Part shown: one piece after another, positions 26,181 to 34,682 of the stretch
Numbering within the stretch: the first letter of the stretch is position 1
Layout of the letters: each line of letters begins with the position of its first letter
Assembly: GCA_964484195.1 (NCBI GenBank)
Contig: CAZAER010000023.1
Coordinates: 1-64,000, forward strand
Direction of reading: 5' to 3'
From: JALHOP01 sp964484195
GTDB lineage: Bacteria > Myxococcota > XYA12-FULL-58-9 > JALHOP01
Length of the DNA stretch: 64,000 nucleotides
The notes under the pieces: generated by a model
Told to the model about the DNA's origin: nothing
What the model saw: only the letters and a program-made list of their open reading frames with translations
Databases searched by the model: none
Translations under genes and position numbers: made by a program

Positions 26181-28381
26181 CGCTTCATCAGCTTCTGCCA
26201 CTCGAGCCGGCTGATCGCGTCTTCGGCGCGGGCACGCTCGCCGCTCGTTTGCGCCGACTCCAAATAACGTTTGTAGTCCGCCAAAGCGGTTTCGATCTCG
26301 CCGAGCTTCGCGTGGCTTTCTGCGATCAAGCGCAGCCGCTCCGACTCGATCGGCAGGAAAGGGTGCGCTCCCCCGTTGTCGAGCGTCGTCACCGCTAGGT
26401 CGTGTACGTTTTCGCGTACGAGCAGCCTGCCGAACAGGTAGGCCACCGTGGGCTCACCGGCTTCGGCCCGCATCCAACGCTCGAACGTGAGCGCATCGCG
26501 CACCGCCGCGATGTCGCCGTCGAGATACGTGCGCAAGCGCTCGCTTTGCTCCGACGCACGGCTCAATGCCCAGATGCGCACCCACTGCAGCCGTTGGCTG
26601 TCGCTGCTGCCGTCGAGCTCGAGCACGGTTTCGAACGCCTTGCGGGCGCTCGCGAGATCGCCGCGCTGCCACGCGAGCTGACCCTGCATCTCGACGAGCT
26701 TGGCGCGCTGCCCGGGCGTGAGATCTTGTCGTTCCAAGAGGGCTGCTGCTTCGCTGGTGAAGCCGATGTCGTCACCAGCGCGGCGCAACGCGTGCGCGAG
26801 ATCGAAGCGTGACGACGTCGAATCGCCGAGATGCGTGCAGATGTCGCGGTAGATGGCGACTGCTTTGTCCCCGGGGGCCTTGGAGGCGCGGGCGCGGAGC
26901 TGGGCAATCTCGTGCGCACAAGGCTTGGCGAAGATGCTCGGCGTCTTGAACTGGTCTTCCGCCATGCGACGCTCGCGATCGCTGAGCGGCAAAGCATCGA
27001 TGAAGGCTTCCCACTCGGCGACCAGATCCGTCAGCGGCTTGCCGTATGCCTCGGCGAAGTCCGCCGCCGGGTACGCCGCCTTGAGCGGCGTCGGGCCATA
27101 TTGTGCGAGGAGGTAGCGCACGAACGAGCCGGCGACCGTGTAGGCGCGCGCCGGTGCCTGCGACCAGAAACCCGTGGCGCCGAGAATGGAGCGCATGTCT
27201 GGCGCTCGGCCAATGGCGCGCAGGGCACGTGCCCAGGTGTGCAGGTCGTAGGCGCCGCGCTCCGGAGTCACCGCTTCGGCGACACCCTCGACGAGCCCCA
27301 TGTTGACGAATACGCCATAGCGGGTGCTAGCGCCGAGCAAGCTGGAGCCGAACTCGGCGGCCACCGCGTGCGCTAGCTCGTGCGGCAAGACGTCGTGCGG
27401 AGCCGCGGGGCCATGAATGTGAATTTCGTGCAACCAGGGCTTGGCGACTTGGGTCGCGCGGCCGCCCATGAGTCGCGCCTTCTGATCGGGATCGCGATAG
27501 ACGTACGAGTGAATCTTCGACGAAGGGATGACTGCGAAGCGCCGCTGCAGGCCCTCGAGCCGGAACTGATGGTCGTCGGCGATGGCTTCGCGCTGTGTCT
27601 CGTTGACGTTGCTCGGCAGGTGAATGACGAGACCGGGGCGGGTGACCGTCACCGGTAGCTCGCGCTCGATGTCGGAGCGGGACACATCGAAGCCGAAGCG
27701 CGGCCCGACGACTCCATCATACGTGAAGGCGACGATCATGGCGACGATGCCGCCCAGATAGGCGCCGCTGCGTGACCGCTCGAACAGACGCAGCACCCAG
27801 ATGAGCCCGACGACCCGCAAGAGCGTGCCGAGACGGAAGAAGAGGAGCTTCTTGTCGAGCGGAATGGTCTCGTCGTAGAGCGACCCGGCGAAGTAGCCCC
27901 AGGCGTGGTCGAAGACGAAGATCGGCGGCTGCCTATAGACGTGCCATACGCTCATCACGAGCGGCAGGAGCACCACGATGGCGCCGAACAAGCGGCGAGC
28001 GAGCGTCGAGGTCGCGAAGACCGTGCGTCCCAGGACGCCGAAGGTCGACATGTAGATGCCGGTGGCGCAGGGGAGAATGAGATAGAAGGCGAGCCCCTCG
28101 CCGTAGTCGCAATTGCGGACGCGTACCGCGTTCATGGTGAGGATGAGCCAGGGCACGCCGAGCACCAGCAGTGTCGTTGCCCAGGCTCGGGGTAGGGCAC
28201 GCCGCGAGCGTCGGGTCTCTCCGGCTACACCGGAGCCGATGGCGTAGCTGGTAGGTGCGGCCAGGGCCGCGATCGCGAAAGCCGCTTCGTAACCCAACAA
28301 ATCGAAGAGCGGAACGAAACAACAGGTCAGCGCGAGCAACGCATGGAGGATGAGCGGAATGGTGAGCCAACGTTGTCGCAT
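26177..28381 (-). CDS. Polytopic membrane protein with HExxH metalloprotease domain and TPR-like tail
   Basis: A 734-residue protein. The first 240 residues carry about seven hydrophobic segments. A gluzincin-type zinc site follows at about 330: LPHELAHAVAAEFG (HELAH), with the third ligand likely in GLVEGVAEAVTPERG. From about 490 to the end, helical repeats resemble TPRs (AIYRDICTHLGD, ARKAFETVLELDG, ALADYKRYLESAQ). The protease would probably face the periplasm. ATG 28381 is chosen because upstream codons overlap the divergent promoter; its ribosome-binding site is poor. It is divergent from the PilZ gene, only 38 bp away. Substrates are unknown. Confidence 0.78.
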   Translation of the reverse strand: MRQRWLTIPLILHALLALTCCFVPLFDLLGYEAAFAIAALAAPTSYAIGSGVAGETRRSRRALPRAWATTLLVLGVPWLILTMNAVRVRNCDYGEGLAFYLILPCATGIYMSTFGVLGRTVFATSTLARRLFGAIVVLLPLVMSVWHVYRQPPIFVFDHAWGYFAGSLYDETIPLDKKLLFFRLGTLLRVVGLIWVLRLFERSRSGAYLGGIVAMIVAFTYDGVVGPRFGFDVSRSDIERELPVTVTRPGLVIHLPSNVNETQREAIADDHQFRLEGLQRRFAVIPSSKIHSYVYRDPDQKARLMGGRATQVAKPWLHEIHIHGPAAPHDVLPHELAHAVAAEFGSSLLGASTRYGVFVNMGLVEGVAEAVTPERGAYDLHTWARALRAIGRAPDMRSILGATGFWSQAPARAYTVAGSFVRYLLAQYGPTPLKAAYPAADFAEAYGKPLTDLVAEWEAFIDALPLSDRERRMAEDQFKTPSIFAKPCAHEIAQLRARASKAPGDKAVAIYRDICTHLGDSTSSRFDLAHALRRAGDDIGFTSEAAALLERQDLTPGQRAKLVEMQGQLAWQRGDLASARKAFETVLELDGSSDSQRLQWVRIWALSRASEQSERLRTYLDGDIAAVRDALTFERWMRAEAGEPTVAYLFGRLLVRENVHDLAVTTLDNGGAHPFLPIESERLRLIAESHAKLGEIETALADYKRYLESAQTSGERARAEDAISRLEWQKLMKR

Positions 28382-28419
28382 AACTTTACGGACGGCTGTC
28401 TGCCGCCTATGCTCCTGAC

Positions 28420-28818
28420 GTGGCGGACGGAAGTGACAAGCGCGACTCTCTACGCGCACCCATCGAGCTCAAGGTCGAGTACAAGAAGATGAACACCTTC
28501 TTTGCCGACTACACCAAAAACATCTCGAAGGGTGGAACCTTCATCAAGACCGATCGTCCTTTGCCGGTCGGTACCGAGTTCCTCTTCAAGCTCACTCTGC
28601 CCAAACGCGACGCCCCTTTCGAGCTCAAGGGTACCGTCATGTGGACCAACAAGCCCACCGAGGTCCAGAACCCCGAGATCGGCTCGATGGGCATGGGCAT
28701 CCGCTTCATCTTCGAAGACGACTCGGAACGCACCGATTTCGAGTCCCAGGTCGAAGCCCTGATGGTCGATTCGCTGGGCTCACACCTCTACAACAAGCTG
28801 CTCGAGAAGACGCGCTAA
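28420..28818 (+). CDS. PilZ domain protein (TIGR02266/PlpA type)
   Basis: A 132-residue single-domain cytoplasmic PilZ protein starting at GTG. The c-di-GMP-binding signatures are both visible: RDSLR (RxxxR) near residue 8-12 and NISKGG (N/DxSxxG) near 36. They are followed by PVGTEFLFKLTLP, GTVMWTNKP and MGMGIRFIFED. Myxobacteria have a family of such small PilZ proteins, and one (PlpA) affects motility polarity in Myxococcus xanthus. Its placement 1.8 kb from the glt genes makes a motility link plausible. It ends 3 bp from the convergent DUF192 gene. Confidence 0.88.
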   Translation: MADGSDKRDSLRAPIELKVEYKKMNTFFADYTKNISKGGTFIKTDRPLPVGTEFLFKLTLPKRDAPFELKGTVMWTNKPTEVQNPEIGSMGMGIRFIFEDDSERTDFESQVEALMVDSLGSHLYNKLLEKTR

Positions 28819-28821
28819 CGC

Positions 28822-29331
28822 CTAGTGTGCGGGCAGCGTCGTGCTCATGCCCTTGAGGCTCATGCGCACCCCTGACGCGATACCGTTCGCCGCGGCGAAG
28901 CCGCCGTTCACCTCGACGACATAAGCCGCTGGAGCGTCGACGGTGCGCGGCGTCGTGGTCATCGGCTCGGCATCGGCGACGACGCCCACCACCTCGAGAG
29001 CGCTGTTCACGAAGATCATGTCGAGCGGGATGAGCGTGTTCTTCATCCAAAAGCTCTGCACGTCGTCTGCGGGGAACATGAAGATCATGCCGTGATCGGT
29101 CGCGAGGGAGCGTCGGTTCATCAGGCCCTGCGAGCGCTCCGCCGGAGAGTCCGCGATTTCGACGGTCACGACGACGTCGCCGGCGGACACGTGGAAGACC
29201 ACTTGCGCGGGTTCCGCATCGCCATCCGTCGGGGCGACGTGCGGTTTGCCACCGCCGTCGTCGGACGCCGACGAGCCGCTGCACGCAAGGAGCAGCGCGA
29301 GCGCAAGGCCGCTAAAGCGTACGACGCGCAT
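28822..29331 (-). CDS. DUF192 lipoprotein
   Basis: A 169-residue predicted lipoprotein: hydrophobic start with lipobox LLAC, a short Ser/Asp/Gly linker, then a complete DUF192 domain (VEIADSPAERSQGLMNRRSLATDHGMIFMFP, SFWMKNTLIPLDMIFVN, VVEVNGGFAAANGI). The function of DUF192 proteins is not settled. The ATG overlaps the stop of the upstream gene (TGATG on the minus strand), so it is the third gene of a lipoprotein operon. Confidence 0.88.
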   Translation of the reverse strand: MRVVRFSGLALALLLACSGSSASDDGGGKPHVAPTDGDAEPAQVVFHVSAGDVVVTVEIADSPAERSQGLMNRRSLATDHGMIFMFPADDVQSFWMKNTLIPLDMIFVNSALEVVGVVADAEPMTTTPRTVDAPAAYVVEVNGGFAAANGIASGVRMSLKGMSTTLPAH

Positions 29332-30035
29332 CACAACAACGGCTTCGAGACCGTTTGCTCTTTGCCGACACAGGTGCCTTGCAGCACTGCGGCGCCGACC
29401 GGGAACGCGTCACCCGACGGTGGTTGGCAAGCGAGCGCCTCGGCTTCGCAGAAGTTCGCGTTCGACGCTTCGGTCTCGCCGTTGCACAAGCAGAACGGGA
29501 CTTCTTCGCGGGGCTGACAGGTGAGGAAGTGCTGCTCGCACGAGGTGTTGGCGAGGAGACAGGCGTCGAGGCACACGAGCACGACGCACTCGATGTTGCC
29601 GACGTCGCCGCAGTCGAAGTTGTTCAAGCAGCCGGTTTGACGCGTGCAGTAGCGCTTGTCTTTGAGCGGCCCGGCCTCTTGCACCTGATTGCAGGTGAAG
29701 CCCGACGGGCAATCGTCGCCGCGACACTGGCCGGCGATGCAGTGCTCTTCGTCGTTGCCGCAGTCGTTGTCGGTGGTGCAGGCCGTATTGCTCGAGCCCG
29801 TGTCGTACTTGCACTCCTCGGTGCAATACGGCGCCATGCCGCCTTCGGTGAGGCACTGGAACGAGCCGCAGACACCGTCGCGCTCGATGCGCACGACTTC
29901 GTCGACCGCGGTCTCGCCTTCGACGACCTCGCCCTCGAGGACGGGCGCATCGGTTCCGCAAGCGCCACCGAGTGGTTCTTCCGCATTGCAGGCGGCCAGC
30001 GCCACCGCGACAACGATCAGTCCTTGAAGTCGCAC
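29331..30035 (-). CDS. Cys-rich lipoprotein (second of a tandem pair)
   Basis: A 234-residue predicted lipoprotein starting at GTG 30035, 19 bp inside the end of the previous gene. The signal sequence ends in ALAAC. The mature part carries more than 20 cysteines in short loops (CLTEGGMAPYCTEEC, CTTDNDCGND, CPSGFTC, CLNNFDCGDVG). The pattern resembles the Cys-rich modules of the subtilase at 5784 and is frequent in myxobacterial surface proteins. It shares the motif YCT(E/K)EC...CP(S/N)GF(T/S)C with the upstream gene, so the two are tandem paralogues. Function is unknown. Confidence 0.75.
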   Translation of the reverse strand: MRLQGLIVVAVALAACNAEEPLGGACGTDAPVLEGEVVEGETAVDEVVRIERDGVCGSFQCLTEGGMAPYCTEECKYDTGSSNTACTTDNDCGNDEEHCIAGQCRGDDCPSGFTCNQVQEAGPLKDKRYCTRQTGCLNNFDCGDVGNIECVVLVCLDACLLANTSCEQHFLTCQPREEVPFCLCNGETEASNANFCEAEALACQPPSGDAFPVGAAVLQGTCVGKEQTVSKPLL

Positions 30036-30469
30036 AGCTTGAAATCCTCTCCGGGAAACACGTTCGCGACCGAACGACACGCTAGTTTACCCTCGTCGCC
30101 GCAATCACTGTCCTTGCTGCATTGCTTCCACGTGCAGAGGCTGCGCGCATAAGAACCCGCGGACACCGAGCGGCAAGAAAACCCGTTGGGACAGCTCGAG
30201 TCGGCACGGCATTCCTTAGTGCAATAGCCGTCGCGACCCTGGCTCGCCACGCAAATGAGCTCGTCGCAAGGATAAGCCACACTCGTGCCGTAGGTCTCGA
30301 GGACCGTCGAGGTGCCGTCGCCGTTCACGGTGACGAGGTTGTCGCGTTGCTCGTCGGTCAGCAACGCGGGGCAGTCGGCGCCGATGTCGTTGTCGTTGCA
30401 AGCGACGGCGAAGCCCGCGAGCGCGAGCATCGCGAACGAAATGAGCTGCCGCTGTCGGGGTCGTGCCAC
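30017..30469 (-). CDS. Cys-rich lipoprotein (first of a tandem pair)
   Basis: A 150-residue predicted lipoprotein. GTG 30469 gives a signal peptide with basic start (ARPRQRQ), hydrophobic core and lipobox FAVAC. The mature part has YPCDELICVASQGRDGYCTKECRADSSCPNGFSC and CTWKQCSKDSDCGDEG. The open frame extends 35 codons upstream, but that part lacks a signal-like start. It is divergent from the beta-barrel gene at 30630 and shares its promoter region with it. First gene of the operon with the second Cys-rich lipoprotein and the DUF192 lipoprotein. Confidence 0.7.
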   Translation of the reverse strand: MARPRQRQLISFAMLALAGFAVACNDNDIGADCPALLTDEQRDNLVTVNGDGTSTVLETYGTSVAYPCDELICVASQGRDGYCTKECRADSSCPNGFSCRSVSAGSYARSLCTWKQCSKDSDCGDEGKLACRSVANVFPGEDFKLCDFKD

Positions 30470-30563
30470 GCCACGAGGGGAGTAACATGGGGTAAAGCGG
30501 TGCAGCAACAAAACCGGACGAATGGCTCCGATCATCCAAGTGGTGTGAAACGCTCTAGTTTGT

Positions 30564-30592
30564 TTGACACACACTCTCGCCGCCGATAGCCT
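30564..30592 (+). promoter_or_regulatory. Sigma70-type promoter for the gltBA-like/gltC operon
   Basis: TTGACA (30564-30569), 17-nt spacer, then TAGCCT (30587-30592). Predicted transcription start is about 30599, giving a leader of about 30 nt before the TTG start codon at 30630. Confidence 0.45.
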
Positions 30593-30629
30593 TCGCGTGC
30601 ACCCGACTCATCTTTTTGCGGAGCCGCGA

Positions 30630-31562
30630 TTGAGCTCGTCCCTCTCTACGGTCACTCTTGCGCTTACGGCATTGCTTCTCAGCCGTGCCGCGTACGCGCA
30701 GAGCTCGTCCGACGAAGACCTCCTCGGCGGCTTCGACAAACCAGCCGCGACGCCGGCAGCCCCGGCAGCCAAGAAAGCAAACCCACCGGCAACCAAGCCT
30801 CCAGAGGCGCAGGTGAAACCGGCTCCGACGCCCGCGCCGACACCGGCCGCGACGCCGGCCCCGGCACCGACCCCCGCGCCAGAAGACACCGCGTCGGCGA
30901 CGCCCACCACGGCGGCTCCCGCTGCGGTCGAGAAGACGCCGGCGGCGAAGGTCGAAGAGAACCCGGCCGCGCTCGACCGCATCAAGGCGGTGCCGAAGAA
31001 GCCGCTCCTCAAGGTGCACCGCTTCGAGCTGACGCCGATGGCCAGTTTGTCGCTCAACGACGCGTACTACCAGCACTACGCCGTCGGCGGCACCGCCATT
31101 TACTATCCGCACGACGCCTTCGGTATCGGCCTCGGTATCGACTATCTCTATCAGCACACCAAGCGGAACGCGGTCGATGAAGTCCGCGCCAGCCTCACGT
31201 CCGTTCCAGCGGTCTTCGAGGCGCCCAAGATGTTCGCGCACCTCGACGTCTACTGGGTCCCGCTCTACGGCAAGTTCAGCTTGTTCAACACCGCGATCAT
31301 CCCGTTCGACGTGTACGCGACCGCCGGCGGCGGCGCTGCGACCGCCTTCAGCAACGGTCGCTGGATGCCCGCGGTGAATGCCGGCATCGGCACTCGCTTG
31401 GGCATCGCCGACTGGCTCGCCCTGCGCTTCGAGGTTCGCGATCACTTCTTCCTCGACACGCAGCAGGTCGACACCGTCGAACGCTCCGACGTCCAGAACT
31501 ACGTCATGGCGCAGATTGGTCTGTCGTTCTTCATCCCGCCGACCTTCGAGTACAGCTTCTGA
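30630..31562 (+). CDS. Outer-membrane beta-barrel protein, GltA/GltB type
   Basis: A 310-residue outer-membrane protein of the myxobacterial gliding complex. The start is a TTG at 30630 with GGAG 6 nt upstream; it opens a clean signal peptide (LSSSLSTVTLALTALLLSRAAYA/Q). The longer frame would overlap the promoter. Residues about 35-125 are a periplasmic Ala/Pro/Thr/Lys-rich segment. The remaining 185 residues are amphipathic beta strands ending in FEYSF, the aromatic end typical of barrels. It is followed by a second barrel and gltC, the order known for the gltB-gltA-gltC block of Myxococcus xanthus. I cannot tell GltA from GltB by sequence alone. Confidence 0.8.
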   Translation: MSSSLSTVTLALTALLLSRAAYAQSSSDEDLLGGFDKPAATPAAPAAKKANPPATKPPEAQVKPAPTPAPTPAATPAPAPTPAPEDTASATPTTAAPAAVEKTPAAKVEENPAALDRIKAVPKKPLLKVHRFELTPMASLSLNDAYYQHYAVGGTAIYYPHDAFGIGLGIDYLYQHTKRNAVDEVRASLTSVPAVFEAPKMFAHLDVYWVPLYGKFSLFNTAIIPFDVYATAGGGAATAFSNGRWMPAVNAGIGTRLGIADWLALRFEVRDHFFLDTQQVDTVERSDVQNYVMAQIGLSFFIPPTFEYSF

Positions 31563-31570
31563 GAGGCCCA

Positions 31571-32293
31571 ATGCGCAAGCAATCGCTCATCATCATGCTC
31601 GCGGCGTTCACCGGCTTTCTCGCCGTCGATCACGCGTACGCTCAAGCGGACGACGAGAACCTTTCGGCCGACGCCGAGGCCGAGCAAAAGTCAGGCAAGA
31701 GCGAGCACCACGGCCGTACTCTGGCGGAGCGCATCCCCAGCGTCACGCGCCGCGTCTTCGCCAAGAAGGGCCGTGTCGAGCTGACCCCGGCGGTTGGCCT
31801 CTCGCTCGATGACCCGTTCTACAACGACTACATCTTCCAGGGCGGGGTCGCCTATCACATCAACGAGTCGTTCGCGGTCGGTGCGCAAGGCGAGTACTGG
31901 GTCTCGAGCAGCTCGGCCCCCGATGTAAGCGGAGGTGGGAGCGCGGGAGACCTCGATTTCAATCACCCGCTCTTCGCGGCGCGGCTCGAGGTCATCTGGT
32001 CGCCGATCTACGGCAAGGTGAACCTGTTCGCCGAAGAGGTTTTCCACTTCGACACCTTCATCAGCGCCGGTGTCGGGTATATCGGCCTCGATACCGACGG
32101 CTCGGTTGCGGGGACCATCGCCATCGGGCAACACTATTTCTTGAACGATTGGCTGGCCCTGCGGGTGGACCTACGCGACCAGATCTTCTCGATGGACGTC
32201 AATCCAGCGGGTGGACCTGGAAAACATCTGCAGAACTTGCTGACGTTCAATCTTGGTCTCGCGTTCTATGCGGGTGACGCGAGCCCCGAATAA
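31571..32293 (+). CDS. Outer-membrane beta-barrel protein, GltA/GltB type
   Basis: A 240-residue barrel protein, 8 bp after the previous one. It has a signal peptide (MRKQSLIIMLAAFTGFLAVDHAYA/Q), an acidic linker, and a barrel that is clearly related to its neighbour: VELTPAVGLSLDDPFYNDYIFQGGVAYHINESFAVG aligns with FELTPMASLSLNDAYYQHYAVGGTAIYYPHDAFGIG, and IADWLALRFEVRDHFF with LNDWLALRVDLRDQIF. By gene order it would correspond to GltA. The barrels are thought to anchor the Glt complex in the outer membrane. Confidence 0.82.
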   Translation: MRKQSLIIMLAAFTGFLAVDHAYAQADDENLSADAEAEQKSGKSEHHGRTLAERIPSVTRRVFAKKGRVELTPAVGLSLDDPFYNDYIFQGGVAYHINESFAVGAQGEYWVSSSSAPDVSGGGSAGDLDFNHPLFAARLEVIWSPIYGKVNLFAEEVFHFDTFISAGVGYIGLDTDGSVAGTIAIGQHYFLNDWLALRVDLRDQIFSMDVNPAGGPGKHLQNLLTFNLGLAFYAGDASPE

Positions 32294-32344
32294 TCGCTTG
32301 GTCCTAGTGCATCGAAGCGCCTTCGCCGTTTTGGAGCTGCTCAC

Positions 32345-34672
32345 GTGTCGCAACGAAATTACATTTTGACGGGAGCCGTGGTCGCGCTGACCGCCGGCTT
32401 CATGGCGCACGACGCGCGCGCCGAGCGCACCGGAACGGCGACCACGCTGTCCGCTGAAACCGACAGCCCGACGCTGCTGGCGCAGGCCAAGACGAAAAAG
32501 GGCAAGGGCAAGGCCGGCAAAGCCAAGAAGGGCAAGGCGGCGACCGGGCAGACCACTCCGACGCCGGCCGCGAAGCCCGCGACGACCGCGCCTGCCACGA
32601 GCACCGCGAAGACGCCGCCACCGCCACCTGCTTCTCCCGCGGCGCCGACTGGCTCGCAGGTCCTCGACCTCTCGGACGCGAAGAACGACGAAGCGGCCCG
32701 CCAAGAAGTGCTCTCCGGCAGCCAAGCGAAGCCAGCAGCAGGCGGCTTCGACTTCGGCGGCGGCGCCACCGCCGACGGCAAGAGCGGCGGCAAAGCCGGC
32801 GGCGACTTCGACTTCGGTGAAGTCGAGCTCGACATGGGCAAGCTGCAGACCGCATCGGCGGAAAATCAGCGCTTCGAGAAAGCGCTGAGCATGATGAGCG
32901 ACGAGAAGTTCGAGGCCGCGGCGCTCGAGTTCCGCTACTTCCTCGACGATCCGAAGTTCGCCGAGGTCCACCCCGAGGCGCAGTACCAGCTGGCGAAGTC
33001 ACTCTACAAGCTCGGCTTCCTCGAGAGCTCGCTCGAGCGTTTCAAGCAGATCCTCGATGCCGGTCCGTCGCACCGCCGCTACAAGAAGTCGGTCGAGTGG
33101 CTCTTCTTCATCAGCCGCAAGATGGCCGACGAAACCCCGGTGCTCGCGGAGCTCGCGAAGTTCCGTAACGTCAACTTCCCCAAGGCGTACCGCAACGAGT
33201 ATCGCTACCTGCTCTCGAAGTATCTGTTCATCCAGGCGAACCGCTTCGAGGTCGCGCGCGTCCAAGAGGAAGAGCTGCAGCGCAACAAGAAGCGCGTCCA
33301 GGGCTTCGACTTCGGCGCGGCGCAGAACGCGGTGGAGTCGGGCTCGGCGTCATTCGACTTCTCGTCGCTGGGCGGTGGTGAGCTCGACTTCGGCGGCGGC
33401 GACGCCAAGGGCGCCAAAGGTGGCAAAGCCCCGGCCAAGGACAGCGGCGGCGGCGGTGCCTTCGACTTCGGCGCGCCTTCGGGCGGTGCCATGGATTTCG
33501 GCGCCGCGCCGACGCAAGACGCCGCGACGCCCGACGGCCCTGTCCGCGAAGGCGGTCCGGCGAATGCCAAGGAAGCGATCCGCCAAGGTCTCGAGTTCGT
33601 CTCCGAGGTCGAGCCCGACAGCAAATTCTACGCGAACGCGAAGTATCTCGAAGGCTTGCTCCAGTATCTCGCCGGCGCCGACCAGAACGCGGTCAACGCC
33701 TGGCAAGAGGTCGTGCGCGTGTTGAATCCGCGCGGCGGCGCCCGTCTCGATCCGAAGCTGCGCGAGATGGCGTTCCTCTCGCTCGCGCGTGTCCACTACG
33801 GCTACAAGCAGTTCGACCGCGCCGCCTACTATTACGATCAGATCGACCGCGATAGCGAAAACTGGCTGACCGCGCTCTTCGAGGCCAGCTGGTCGTATTA
33901 TCAGCGCGGTGACTTCGAGAAGGCGCTCGGTAACCTCCTGACCCTGCACTCGCCGTTCTTCGAGCGCGAGTACTTCCCCGAGTCGCAGCTCGTCAAAGCC
34001 ATCATCTACTTCGAGGCCTGCCGTTACGGTGAGGCGCGTCAGATCACCGACGACTTCCTCGACCGTTACACCACGGTCATGAACGAGATCGAGAAGCTCG
34101 CGGCGAGCGGTGAGTCGGGTGAGAAGATCTACGACCGCATCGCCCAGCTCCAGGCCGGCGGCAGCGAAGACGACGTCACGGCGCGTCTCGTCTCGCTGGC
34201 GTTGAGCGACCCGGAAATTCGCACCTCGCGCGCCGTTCTCGCGCAGGTGAACGACCAGGCGACTCAGCTCTCGAAGATGTCCGAGCAGTTCCGCGCCAGC
34301 AAAGTGGGCGAGGAGACCAAAGAGAGCATCGCCAAGGCTCAGGTGGCGCACGCCAAAGAAGCCGGCGAGGTCACGCGCAAGAAGTTCGAGCGCGAGCTCT
34401 ACGCGCTCAAGGGTCTCTTGGCGCAAGCGCTGCGCGTCAAGCTCGAGGTCGCCCGATCCGAACGCGAGAACATCGAGCGCAAGATCCGCGGCGAGCAGGG
34501 TGGCGACAAGATCGTCCCCGCGGTCGCGCGCACCGTCGTCGACGACGAGCACCACTACTGGCCCTACGAAGGCGAGTACTGGCGCGACGAGCTCGGCACC
34601 TACGAGCTCGACTTCAGTATGTGCCGCGCCGAGGGCGGTCCGGTTGCGGCTGGTGGCGGCACCGGCCAGTAG
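32345..34672 (+). CDS. gltC: Gliding-motility TPR protein GltC
   Basis: A 775-residue exported protein with TPR-like repeats. GTG start with GGAG 8 nt upstream. The signal peptide ends at DARA/E. A Lys/Ala/Pro-rich linker follows. From about 175 on, helical repeats occur (FEKALSMMSDEKFEAAALEFRYFLDDPKFAEVHPEAQYQLAKSLYKLGFLESSLERF, AFLSLARVHYGYKQFDRAAYYYDQIDRDSENW). Two Gly-rich inserts carry seven (F/L/M)DF(G/S) motifs. The C-terminal third is long charged helices. Position after two barrel genes matches the gltC locus. It ends 10 bp from the convergent DHH gene. A role in linking barrels to the periplasmic Glt core is inferred from Myxococcus. Confidence 0.82.
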   Translation: MSQRNYILTGAVVALTAGFMAHDARAERTGTATTLSAETDSPTLLAQAKTKKGKGKAGKAKKGKAATGQTTPTPAAKPATTAPATSTAKTPPPPPASPAAPTGSQVLDLSDAKNDEAARQEVLSGSQAKPAAGGFDFGGGATADGKSGGKAGGDFDFGEVELDMGKLQTASAENQRFEKALSMMSDEKFEAAALEFRYFLDDPKFAEVHPEAQYQLAKSLYKLGFLESSLERFKQILDAGPSHRRYKKSVEWLFFISRKMADETPVLAELAKFRNVNFPKAYRNEYRYLLSKYLFIQANRFEVARVQEEELQRNKKRVQGFDFGAAQNAVESGSASFDFSSLGGGELDFGGGDAKGAKGGKAPAKDSGGGGAFDFGAPSGGAMDFGAAPTQDAATPDGPVREGGPANAKEAIRQGLEFVSEVEPDSKFYANAKYLEGLLQYLAGADQNAVNAWQEVVRVLNPRGGARLDPKLREMAFLSLARVHYGYKQFDRAAYYYDQIDRDSENWLTALFEASWSYYQRGDFEKALGNLLTLHSPFFEREYFPESQLVKAIIYFEACRYGEARQITDDFLDRYTTVMNEIEKLAASGESGEKIYDRIAQLQAGGSEDDVTARLVSLALSDPEIRTSRAVLAQVNDQATQLSKMSEQFRASKVGEETKESIAKAQVAHAKEAGEVTRKKFERELYALKGLLAQALRVKLEVARSERENIERKIRGEQGGDKIVPAVARTVVDDEHHYWPYEGEYWRDELGTYELDFSMCRAEGGPVAAGGGTGQ

Positions 34673-34682
34673 CACCTGGGTC

